From Pseudolysinimonas_A sp041984585 (GTDB lineage: Bacteria; Actinomycetota; Actinomycetes; Actinomycetales; Microbacteriaceae), in NCBI GenBank assembly GCA_041984585.1, contig JBHIXX010000054.1:1-12101 (forward strand): a DNA stretch of 12,101 nucleotides. Direction: 5' to 3'. The notes below the pieces were generated by a model. The model did not search any database and was not told the DNA's origin. It saw only the letters and a program-made list of their open reading frames with translations. How positions within the stretch are numbered: position 1 is the stretch's first letter; each line of letters opens with the position of its first letter. The position numbers and the translations under genes were made by a program. Positions 1 to 8,787 of this stretch are shown here, piece by piece.

Positions 1-1
1 G

Positions 2-73
2 ATGCCGCTGCACAACCTGTGGCCCGTCACCGCCCAGGAGCGCTCCCTGTCGGTGAAGTTCCTGCGGCCCTGA
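2..73 (+). CDS. C-terminal end of an unrecognised protein (partial)
   Basis: An open frame enters from the left edge and stops at TGA 71-73. The visible end is 23 residues, finishing ERSLSVKFLRP. I do not recognise the family. This frame looks more protein-like than the other two plus-strand frames here, but 23 codons is weak evidence. If real, it converges on the tyrS fragment, leaving only 11 bases between the two stop codons. The ATG at 2-4 is probably an internal methionine, not a start. Confidence 0.35.
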   Translation: MPLHNLWPVTAQERSLSVKFLRP

Positions 74-84
74 TCGGTCGCTGA

Positions 85-468
85 TCAACCGGATTCCACG
101 CGGAGCTGCTGGGTAGCGGCGTCGCGGCCGCGCTCACGACCTCCGAGCGCGGGCGCGCGTCCGAGCACGGGCGCAAGACGGGGCGCGAGAACCCGCGCTT
201 CCGCCCGCCCGCCGACGAGGCCGAGCGGACGGTGCCCGGCGAGCTGCAGCCGCCGCATCGTGAGCAGCTGCACGAGGTTGCCCAGGTGCAGGCTCGGCGC
301 CGTCGGGTCGAAGCCGCAGTAGTAGACGATCGGCGGACCGGCGAGCAGCTCTTTGAGCGCGTCGGCGTCGGTGGAGACGTGGACCAGGCCGCGCCAGGTC
401 AGCTCGTCCCAGACGTCGTCGAAGGCCGGGTCGTTGCTCTGGCTCGCGAGGGACTCGGATGCGGGCAC
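85..468 (-). pseudogene. tyrS: Truncated tyrosyl-tRNA synthetase (N-terminal fragment)
   Basis: The first 85 or so residues are clear tyrosyl-tRNA synthetase: LTWRGLVHVST, then VYYCGFDPTAPSLHLGNL (the class I HIGH-type signature, here HLGN), then RRLQLAGHRPLGLVGG. At this point every intact family member continues with a conserved ATG-x-IGDP stretch. Here the homology stops abruptly at about position 217. The frame runs on for some 40 arginine- and alanine-rich codons without family resemblance to TGA at 85-87. The 127-residue product compares with about 420 for the enzyme and lacks the tyrosine pocket, KMSKS loop and tRNA-binding domain. I checked the other minus-strand frames from 217 to 74 and found no continuation, so a single frameshift does not explain it. 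The GTG start at 466-468 follows a TAGCCT -10 element by six bases, suggesting a leaderless transcript. Since tyrS is essential, an intact copy should exist elsewhere unless this is an assembly join. Confidence 0.8.
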
Positions 469-474
469 CGGGAC

Positions 475-480
475 AGGCTA
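475..480 (-). promoter_or_regulatory. -10 element of leaderless tyrS fragment
   Basis: TAGCCT on the minus strand lies exactly six bases before the GTG at 468, the geometry expected when transcription starts at the first base of the start codon. Its first three bases are also the TAG stop codon of the upstream acetyltransferase gene (478-480). No convincing -35 is visible, which is common for actinobacterial promoters. Confidence 0.5.
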
Positions 481-1116
481 CCCGCTCGCGGCGGGCCGCC
501 CCGGCGCGCGCGACCCCGCACGGTCGTGGCGGGCGAGCCGCGCGTCGAGCCCGGCCCGCACGGCGGGCCACTCGTCGTCGGTGACGGAGTACACCACCGT
601 GTCGCGCACCGTGCCGTTGGCGAGCACCATGTGCCGGCGCAGCACGCCGTCCTGCTTGGCGCCGAGCCGTTCGATCGCCGCACGCGATTGCCGGTTGTGC
701 CAGTGGGTGCGGAACTCGACGGCGATGCAGCCGAGGTCGTCGAACGCGCGGGCGAGCAGCATCCGCTTCGCCTCGGGGTTGATCCCCGTGCCCTGCGCGG
801 CGACGCCGAGCCAGGTCGACCCGATCTCGAGCCGCCGGTTCGCGGCGTCGAGGTTGAGGTACGTGGTCATGCCCACCGCACGGCCGCTGCCCGCGTCGAC
901 GATCGCCCAGGGCGACATCCGTCCCTCGCGCTGCAGCCCGAGTCGGCGCTCGATCTCGGCGACCATCCGCTCGGGCGACGGGATGGTCGTGTACCAGGCG
1001 CGCCAGAGCTCGTCGACCGTGACCGCCGCGCCGAGGTCGTCGGCGTGGTCCGGGGAGAGCTGCTCGAGGCGCGCGCGGGCGCCGGTCAGCGTCGGGGCGA
1101 GCGCGAAGTCGTGCAC
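478..1116 (-). CDS. GNAT family N-acetyltransferase, RimJ/RimL-like
   Basis: This 212-residue protein has the Acetyltransf_3 (RimJ/RimL) layout. The N-terminal LTGARARLEQLSPDHADDL strand-helix is at residues 10-28. A central beta region, IGSTWLGVAAQGTGINPEA, holds the acetyl-CoA loop Q-G-T-G at 108-111. VEFRTHWHNRQSRAAIERLGA follows at 133-153, with the conserved Asn141 and RLGA. A late strand reads RRHMVLANGTVRDTVVYSV. The family transfers acetyl from acetyl-CoA to amines, in RimJ/RimL to protein N-termini; the substrate here cannot be read from sequence. I chose the GTG at 1114-1116 because homology starts right after it and a TACTGT -10 element sits six bases upstream. The frame stays open to 1416, but that extension overlaps mpg and has no family resemblance. 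The gene follows mpg by 22 bases. The last 20 residues are a low-complexity Arg/Ala/Pro tail. Confidence 0.9.
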   Translation of the reverse strand: MHDFALAPTLTGARARLEQLSPDHADDLGAAVTVDELWRAWYTTIPSPERMVAEIERRLGLQREGRMSPWAIVDAGSGRAVGMTTYLNLDAANRRLEIGSTWLGVAAQGTGINPEAKRMLLARAFDDLGCIAVEFRTHWHNRQSRAAIERLGAKQDGVLRRHMVLANGTVRDTVVYSVTDDEWPAVRAGLDARLARHDRAGSRAPGRPAASG

Positions 1117-1122
1117 GGCCCG

Positions 1123-1128
1123 ACAGTA
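1123..1128 (-). promoter_or_regulatory. -10 element of leaderless acetyltransferase gene
   Basis: TACTGT on the minus strand is followed by six bases and then the GTG start at 1116. It lies in the 22-base gap after the mpg stop, so the acetyltransferase can be transcribed independently of mpg. No SD sequence precedes the GTG, which fits a leaderless message. The -35 is not recognisable. Confidence 0.5.
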
Positions 1129-1138
1129 CCGGGCGGGC

Positions 1139-1732
1139 TCAGCGCCGCCGCACCGCGCGCTTGTAGGGCGACACCGTCGGCTCGCCGGGGAGGTGGAACC
1201 GCCACGGATAGGCATCCGTGCCGCCGTCGCCGGAGACGCCGGTCCGCGGCCCGGTGACGACCTCGGGGGCCGGATGCGGCGCGAGGTCGAGGCCGAACTC
1301 CTCGCCCAGCACGGCGCCGTCGTCGGCGAGGGTGATGCCGAGCGCCACGCACAGCCGCGCGGGGCCGCGGGCGAGGTCGCGGTCGGAGCGCGACGTCGTG
1401 CGCCGCTCGCGCGCAAGGTCGACCCCGTCGACCACCTCGCCCGCCCGCATCAGCACCGCGGTGGCGACGCCCTCCGGACCGCAGACCACGTTGGCGCAGA
1501 CGTGCATGCCGTAGGTGAAGTAGACGTAGAGCCGGCCCGGCGGCCCGTACATGGTGGCCGTGCGCGGCGTCGGGCCGCGGAACGCGTGCGACCCGGGGTC
1601 CTGCTCGCCGAGGTACGCCTCCACCTCGGTCAGCCGCACGCTTACGCCCCGTCCGTGCAGCACGGCGCCGAGCAGCCGCGGCGCGACCTCGGTGGCCGGA
1701 TGACCCAGCAGCGCCGTGAGGTCGGTGGTCAT
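1139..1732 (-). CDS. mpg: DNA-3-methyladenine glycosylase (AAG/MPG family)
   Basis: The 197-residue product matches the Pur_DNA_glyco family over its whole length. The enzyme excises alkylated and deaminated purines (3-methyladenine, hypoxanthine) from DNA to begin base excision repair. The core TEVEAYLGEQDPGSHAFRG at 35-53 contains the catalytic Glu38 and, two residues on, Tyr40, equivalent to the DNA-intercalating tyrosine of human AAG. PPGRLYVYFTYGMHVCANVV at 64-83 and ARGPARLCVALGI at 121-133 are also conserved. The ATG at 1730-1732 starts just before the LLG motif typical of the N-terminus. No clear SD is visible. It lies 55 bases after the small membrane protein gene. The order arg genes, mpg, tyrS also occurs, more spread out, in Mycobacterium tuberculosis, so this neighbourhood looks ancestral. 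The function does not depend on the arginine genes. Confidence 0.95.
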   Translation of the reverse strand: MTTDLTALLGHPATEVAPRLLGAVLHGRGVSVRLTEVEAYLGEQDPGSHAFRGPTPRTATMYGPPGRLYVYFTYGMHVCANVVCGPEGVATAVLMRAGEVVDGVDLARERRTTSRSDRDLARGPARLCVALGITLADDGAVLGEEFGLDLAPHPAPEVVTGPRTGVSGDGGTDAYPWRFHLPGEPTVSPYKRAVRRR

Positions 1733-1787
1733 CGCGCGGTCGGCGGCCGTCGAAGGGGCCCGGAGCGCGGGGCCGGGTCGGGCGGGA

Positions 1788-1961
1788 TCAGGCGGGGCCC
1801 ATCCCGAACACGACGGACGCGACGATCGCGAGGGTGACGAAGACGACGGCGAGCCCGATCAGCAGCGGCAGCACCCAGGGCCGCCGCTGGTCCTTCTCGC
1901 GCCGCCAGTCCTTCGCGTACTCGCGGCGTTCGTGGCGGTCGTTGTTGCCGGACAGGGTCAT
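1788..1961 (-). CDS. Small single-pass membrane protein, 57 residues
   Basis: This short gene is easy to miss because it lies at the end of a long meaningless open frame. It starts at ATG 1959-1961 with a strong SD, GGAGG, five bases upstream. Residues 5-28 are very hydrophilic and charged, rich in Arg, Lys, Glu and Asp (HERREYAKDWRREKDQRR). Residues 29-53 form one hydrophobic helix, WVLPLLIGLAVVFVTLAIVASVVF, followed by a four-residue end. The positive residues before the helix predict an N-in, C-out orientation. I do not recognise a family and propose no function. It follows the argH stop by 32 bases in the same direction, so it may be the last gene of the argGH transcript. The SD, helix and codon bias make a real gene likely. 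Confidence 0.75.
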   Translation of the reverse strand: MTLSGNNDRHERREYAKDWRREKDQRRPWVLPLLIGLAVVFVTLAIVASVVFGMGPA

Positions 1962-1993
1962 CGGGTCCTCCGGGGGTGTCGGCAGGGCCGGCG

Positions 1994-3445
1994 TCAGCCG
2001 GCGGTCGGGGTGCCTGGGGTGGGGGCGCCCGAGGTCGGGGCGCCTGAGGTCGGCGGGGCGGGGGCGAGGCGGCGCACCGTCTCGGTGAGCTGCGCGAGCT
2101 GCTCGGCGACGCGCTCGGGGGCGGTTCCGCCGACGCCGGACCGCGACGCGATCGAGCCTGCGACGGTGAGCACGCCGCGCACCGCGGGGGTGAGCCGCGC
2201 GTCGATGGCGGCGTAGTCGGCGTCGCTCGGCTCGTCGAGCTCGATGCCGCGCTCCTCGCAGAACCGAACGAGCGCACCGGTGATCTCGTGCGCCTCGCGG
2301 AACGGCACGCCCTCGCGCACCAGGTGATCGGCCACGTCGGTGGCGAGCGAGAAGCCCTGCGGAGCCAGCTCCGCCATCCGCTCGGTGTCGAATTCGAGGG
2401 TCGCGACCATGCCGGCGAACGCGGGCAGCAGCACCTCGAGGGTGTCGACAGCGTCGAACACCGGCTCCTTGTCCTCCTGCAGGTCGCGGTTGTAGGCGAG
2501 CGGCAGGCCCTTCAGCGTGGTGAGCAGCCCGGTGAGGTCGCCGATCAGCCGCCCGGACTTGCCGCGCGCCAGCTCGGCGATGTCGGGGTTCTTCTTCTGC
2601 GGCATGATGCTCGAGCCGGTCGACCAGGCGTCGTGCAGCCGCGCGATCGCCACCTCGCGGGTCACCCACAGGATGACGTCTTCGGCGAAGCGCGACAGGT
2701 CGACGCCGATCTGCGCCGCGATGTACGCGAACTCGGCGGTGACATCCCGCGACGAGGTCGCGTCGATCGAGTTCGGCATCGGCTCGGCGAGCCCCAGCTC
2801 GGCGGCGATGGGGCGCGGGTCGAGCCCGAGCGCTCCCCCGGCCAGTGCGCCGGCGCCGTACGGCGACGCGGTGGCGCGGGCGCGCCAGTCGCGCAGCCGC
2901 TCCAGGTCGCGCACCAGCGGCCAGGCGTGGGCCAGCAGGTGGTGGGCGAGCAGCACCGGCTGGGCGTGCTGCAGGTGCGTGCGGCCGGGCATCACGGCAT
3001 CCGGATGCGCGCTCGCCTGCCCGGCGATCGCGTCGACGAGCTGCACCAGGTGGTGCCCGATCGACGCGGCGTGGTCGAGCAGGAACATCCGGATGAGGGT
3101 GGCGATCTGGTCGTTGCGGCTGCGTCCGGCGCGCAGCTTGCCGCCGAGCTCGGGGCCGAGTTCGGCGACGAGCGCGGCCTCGAGCGCGCCGTGCACGTCC
3201 TCGTCGTCGGGCCCGGCGACGAGGCTGCCGTCGTCGACCCGCGCGGCGAGCGCGTCGATGCCGGCCAGCATGCGCTCGAGCTCGGCGGCGTCGAGGTAGC
3301 CGGCCGCGGCGAGGGCCCGCGCGTGGGCGCGCGACCCCGCCAGGTCGTAGGGCGCGAGCCGCCAGTCGAAGTGCGTCGACCGGCTCAGCGCCGCCAGCTC
3401 GGGCGACGGCCCGCCCGCGAATCGGGCTCCCCACAGCTTCGCCAT
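1994..3445 (-). CDS. argH: Argininosuccinate lyase
   Basis: ArgH catalyses the last step of arginine synthesis, splitting argininosuccinate into arginine and fumarate. The 483-residue protein shows all hallmarks of the fumarase/aspartase superfamily: WGARFAGG at 5-12, SRNDQ at 109-113, PGRTHLQHAQP at 153-163 with the catalytic His157, and the signature loop GSSIMPQKKNPD at 277-288 carrying the catalytic serine. The ATG at 3443-3445 is chosen because MAKLWGARF is the usual N-terminus and GGAGGA precedes it at good distance; the frame is open further upstream without homology. The enzyme usually ends near residue 460. Here about 20 extra residues follow, four copies of a P-T-x-G pentapeptide encoded by a 15-bp repeat reaching the stop codon. 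A 6-bp stem, GCCGGC-loop-GCCGGC, spans the stop. The gene is 54 bases downstream of argG, with which it is probably co-transcribed. Confidence 0.97.
   Translation of the reverse strand: MAKLWGARFAGGPSPELAALSRSTHFDWRLAPYDLAGSRAHARALAAAGYLDAAELERMLAGIDALAARVDDGSLVAGPDDEDVHGALEAALVAELGPELGGKLRAGRSRNDQIATLIRMFLLDHAASIGHHLVQLVDAIAGQASAHPDAVMPGRTHLQHAQPVLLAHHLLAHAWPLVRDLERLRDWRARATASPYGAGALAGGALGLDPRPIAAELGLAEPMPNSIDATSSRDVTAEFAYIAAQIGVDLSRFAEDVILWVTREVAIARLHDAWSTGSSIMPQKKNPDIAELARGKSGRLIGDLTGLLTTLKGLPLAYNRDLQEDKEPVFDAVDTLEVLLPAFAGMVATLEFDTERMAELAPQGFSLATDVADHLVREGVPFREAHEITGALVRFCEERGIELDEPSDADYAAIDARLTPAVRGVLTVAGSIASRSGVGGTAPERVAEQLAQLTETVRRLAPAPPTSGAPTSGAPTPGTPTAG
1997..2056 (-). repeat. 15-bp tandem repeat encoding the ArgH C-terminal tail
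   Basis: Four in-frame units encode PPTSG, APTSG, APTPG and TPTAG and end immediately before the argH stop codon. The two middle units are the best preserved at DNA level (GCCCCGACCTCGGGC type). The tail is disordered and lies outside the conserved ArgH fold. Confidence 0.75.
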
Positions 3446-3474
3446 GTCGTGCTCCTCCGTTCCGGTCGACCCCG

Positions 3475-3492
3475 GGGGCGGCGTGCCGCCCC
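3475..3492 (-). promoter_or_regulatory. Hairpin between argG and argH
   Basis: A perfect inverted repeat, GGGGCGGC-AC-GCCGCCCC on the minus strand, starts 7 bases after the argG stop and ends 29 bases before the argH start. Allowing for a tetraloop it gives at least a 7-bp all-GC stem. No T-run follows, so it may be a partial terminator, a 3' end stabiliser for argG mRNA, or an RNA processing site tuning ArgH relative to ArgG. Confidence 0.5.
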
Positions 3493-3499
3493 GCACGGG

Positions 3500-4696
<1,197 letters not shown>

Positions 4697-4728
4697 GGTT
4701 CCTGGTTCTCCTTGGGTCTTCGTGATCG

Positions 4729-4734
4729 AGTCTA
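4729..4734 (-). promoter_or_regulatory. -10 element of argG(H)
   Basis: TAGACT on the minus strand lies 32 bases before the argG ATG, embedded in the only A-rich run of the region (GAAAACTAGACT). This predicts a leader of about 25 bases containing the AAGGAG SD at 4708-4713. A -35 is not clear. There is no AT-rich TGCAT/ATGCA-like palindrome that would mark an ArgR box. Confidence 0.5.
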
Positions 4735-4830
4735 GTTTTCGCGGCGGGGCCCGATGACCGCCGCCGACCGGGCGCGCGGCCCGGCGCCGCGGCCTCCGAA
4801 CGGGGCGGCGACGCGCGCACGCCCGGAAGC

Positions 4831-4836
4831 TAGGGT
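4831..4836 (+). promoter_or_regulatory. -10 element of leaderless membrane-protein gene
   Basis: TAGGGT is followed by GGCGGC and then the ATG at 4843, exactly six bases. This is the same hexamer and spacing as the promoter of the leader frame before argC. No SD precedes the ATG. Confidence 0.6.
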
Positions 4837-4842
4837 GGCGGC

Positions 4843-5352
4843 ATGAGCGACCAGCCGCCGCCCGCCGTCCCGCCCGCGCCGCGCTACGGGGAGTACGCCC
4901 CCGGCTACCAGCCGGGCGCCACGCCCCCGCCGCCGCCCGCGGCGTCGTACAGTTACGGCCCGCCGCCGACGGCTCCCGCCGCCGGTCCCCGCCGGCGCAA
5001 GACGTGGGACATCGTGCTCACCATCGTGTTCCTCGCGCTGGGCCTGTTCGGCCTGGCGCTCGGGCTGATGTACGCCGCGATCTTCTCGGCGCCCGACCTG
5101 CTCGACGAGGCGCTGCGCGCGCAGGGCTACGGCGGGTTCGACGGCGAGGTCGGGGCGGCGCCCGCGATCATCGCCATCTCGCACGTCGTGCTCTACCTCG
5201 TCGCGGTGGGTCTCAGCATCCCGCTGATGCTGCGCGGCGTCGTCGCGTTCTGGATCCCGCTCGCCGCGGGCCTGATCGCCGCGGTGATCTTCTGGACCAC
5301 GCTGACCGGCGTGTTCCTCAGCGACCCGGGACTGATGTCGCAGTTCACCTGA
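4843..5352 (+). CDS. Proline-rich three-helix membrane protein (possibly DUF6264)
   Basis: This 169-residue protein has a disordered N-terminus (residues 1-49) rich in Pro, Ala, Tyr and Gly with PPPPP and YGPPP runs, then a basic RRRK border, then three hydrophobic segments at about 56-80, 106-128 and 132-153. The loop between the first and second is acidic (DLLDEALRAQ, FDGEVG). Positive residues before the first helix place the N-terminus in the cytoplasm. The layout fits the small actinobacterial membrane proteins listed as DUF6264, as far as I recall; no function is known to me. It is the only plus-strand gene inside the arginine cluster and occupies the gap between argF and argG where argR sits in several actinobacteria. 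Its stop lies 47 bases from the convergent argF stop. Its start is set by a leaderless promoter. Confidence 0.85.
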   Translation: MSDQPPPAVPPAPRYGEYAPGYQPGATPPPPPAASYSYGPPPTAPAAGPRRRKTWDIVLTIVFLALGLFGLALGLMYAAIFSAPDLLDEALRAQGYGGFDGEVGAAPAIIAISHVVLYLVAVGLSIPLMLRGVVAFWIPLAAGLIAAVIFWTTLTGVFLSDPGLMSQFT

Positions 5353-5399
5353 GTCGCCGCCGGCGCTCGTCGCCGTCCGCGTGATCGCGGGCGGGATCG

Positions 5400-6325
5400 T
5401 CATCCGGCGCTCTTCTCGAGCAGCCAGACCAGCAGCGCCTTCTGGGCGTGCAGGCGGTTCTCCGCCTCGTCCCAGATGACGCTCTGCGGGCCGTCGATGA
5501 CCTCCGGCGCCACCTCGTAGCCGCGATCCGCGGGCAGGCAGTGCAGGAAGATCGCGTCGGACTTCGCGAGGCTCATCAGCTCCGGGGTCACCTGGAATGA
5601 GCCGAAGGTCGCGACGCGGTGCGCCTTCTCCTCCTCCTTGCCCATCGACACCCAGGTGTCGGTGACCACGACGTCGGCGCCGGCGACCGACTCGTGCGGG
5701 TCGGTGTAGAGCGTCACCGATCCGCCGGTGCGCGCGGCGATCGCGTCGGCGTCGGCGACCACGGCATCCGCGGGGCTGAACTCCTCCGGTGCGGCGACCC
5801 GCACGTGCATGCCCGCGGTCGCACAGGCGAGCAGGTAGCTCTGCCCCATGTTGCTCGCGCCATCGCCGAGGAAGGTGACGGTGAGTCCGGCGAGCTCGCC
5901 CTTGTGCTCCCGGATGGTGAGCAGGTCGGCGAGCAGCTGGCAGGGGTGGAAGTCGTCGGACAGCGCGTTGACGACGGGAACGGTGGTGCCCGCGGCCATC
6001 TCCTCGAGCCCCGACTGCGCGTAGGTGCGCCAGACGATGGCGGCGACCATCCGCTCCAGCACGCGGGCGGTGTCACTCGGCGTCTCCTTGCCGCCGAGCT
6101 GGCTGCTCGCGGTGGAGATGATGAGCGGGCTGCCGCCGAGGTCGGCGATGCCCACCGCGAACGAGACGCGGGTGCGGGTCGACGACTTGTCGAAGATCAC
6201 CGCGACGGTCTGCGGTCCGGCGAGCGGGGTGCGGCTCCACCGGTCGGCCTTGATCGCCGCGGCGAGGTCGAGCACCTCCGCCTGCTCGGCGGGCGTCAGG
6301 TCGTCGTCGCGCAGGAAGTGGCGGG

Positions 6326-6329
<4 letters not shown>
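5400..6329 (-). CDS. argF: Ornithine carbamoyltransferase
   Basis: ArgF transfers the carbamoyl group of carbamoyl phosphate to ornithine, giving citrulline. The 309-residue length is typical. Visible motifs are the carbamoyl-phosphate loop SSTRTR (49-54), HPCQLLAD (128-135), the ornithine-binding SMG loop at 228-230 and HCLPADRG at 263-270 with the catalytic cysteine. The SMG loop separates it from aspartate carbamoyltransferase, and HCLPA is diagnostic of the anabolic enzyme. The start ATG overlaps the argD stop as ATGA (6326-6329), so translation is probably coupled. It is the last gene of argCJBDF: the next gene is convergent, and I found no strong terminator in the 47-base gap. Carbamoyl phosphate must come from carAB outside the window. 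Confidence 0.98.
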
Positions 6330-7749
<1,420 letters not shown>

Positions 7750-7753
<4 letters not shown>

Positions 7754-8787
7754 CCGGCCACCACCTCGGTGCCGATTCCGGCATCCGTGAAGATCTCCAG
7801 CAGGATCGAGTGCGGCCGCCGGCCGTCGATGATGGCCGCCTTCTCCACGCCGCCCTCGACCGCCTCGAGGCAGGCCGTCATCTTGGGGATCATGCCGCTC
7901 TCAAGCGTCGGCAGCAGGCGCATCAGCGCCGTCGTCGTGATCTCGGAGACGAGCGAGTCGCGGTCGGGCCAGTTCGCGTACAGGCCGGCGACGTCGGTCA
8001 GCACGACCAGCTTCTCGGCCTCCAGCGCGACGGCGAGCGCCGCCGCCGCCGAGTCGGCGTTGACGTTGAGCGACTGGCCCGGATGGTCGAGGTCGGGCGC
8101 GATCGACGACACCACCGGGATGAGGCCGGCGTCGAGCGCTGCGAGCACCCCGGCGGGGTCCACCTCCACGACGTCGCCGACCAGGCCGATGTCGACCAGG
8201 TGCCCGTCGACCTCGACCCCCTTGCGGCGGCCGCGGAACAGCCCGGCGTCTTCGCCGGAGATCGCGGACGCGAGCGGGCCGTGCTCGTTGATGAGACTCA
8301 CCAGTTCGCGGCTCACCTGACCGGTGAGCACCATCCGCACGACGTCCATCGCCTCGGGCGTGGTCACACGGTAGCCGGCGGTGAACTCGCTCGGGATACC
8401 GAGCTTGTCGAGCATCGCGGTGATCTGCGGGCCGCCGCCGTGCACGACCACCGGGCGCAGCCCGACGTGCCGCAGGTAGACCATGTCGGTCGCGAACGCG
8501 CGCTTCAGCTCGTCGTCGACCATCGCGTTGCCGCCGAACTTGACCACGACGATCGAGCCGGCGAAGCGCCGCAGCCACGGCAGCGACTCGATCAGCACCG
8601 CCGTCTTCTCGGCGGCGCCGATGGCGCGCGCGTCCGCCTCCAGGTCGGCGACCGAGATGCTCCCCGTCGCCGGCCCGGTCGTGGTGATGACGCCGGTCAT
8701 CGGCGACGCGCCGCCACCCCCGGCGGCGCTCTCACCCCCGGGCGCGTCCGAATCGGTCGGGTCCCCCGTCATGCTCTCCCCCGTCAT
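7750..8787 (-). CDS. argB: Acetylglutamate kinase
   Basis: ArgB phosphorylates N-acetylglutamate with ATP, the usual committed and arginine-inhibited step. The amino-acid-kinase motifs are VVVKFGGNAM (80-89, Lys83), VVVHGGGPQITAML (113-126), GLVGDV, LNVNADSAAAALA and VLTDVAGLY; LESGMIPKM near the C-terminus is typical of NAGK. Residues 57-77 (AAEKTAVLIESLPWLRRFAG) form the extra N-terminal helix characteristic of hexameric, arginine-feedback-inhibited kinases, so inhibition by arginine is likely. Before it lie about 45 disordered Gly/Thr/Ser/Asp residues absent from relatives. Three in-frame starts are possible: ATG 8785-8787 (ATGA overlap with the argJ stop, chosen because all other junctions look like this), ATG 8770-8772 (GGGGGAG close upstream) and ATG 8698-8700. 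The stop overlaps the argD ATG. Confidence 0.96.

Noticed and set aside
74..216. Continuation of tyrS in another frame, which would indicate a simple frameshift
   Set aside because: Translating the alternative minus-strand frames gives no ATG-x-IGDP motif or any other TyrRS feature. The sequence itself differs.
1733..1787. GGCCC-loop-GGGCC inverted repeat before mpg as a terminator
   Set aside because: Only five pairs with a loop of about eight in a very GC-rich stretch, without a T-run; likely chance.
5353..5399. Possible terminator between the convergent membrane-protein gene and argF
   Set aside because: Only short matches such as GATC...GATC around GCGGGCGG are present, too weak to call a stem.
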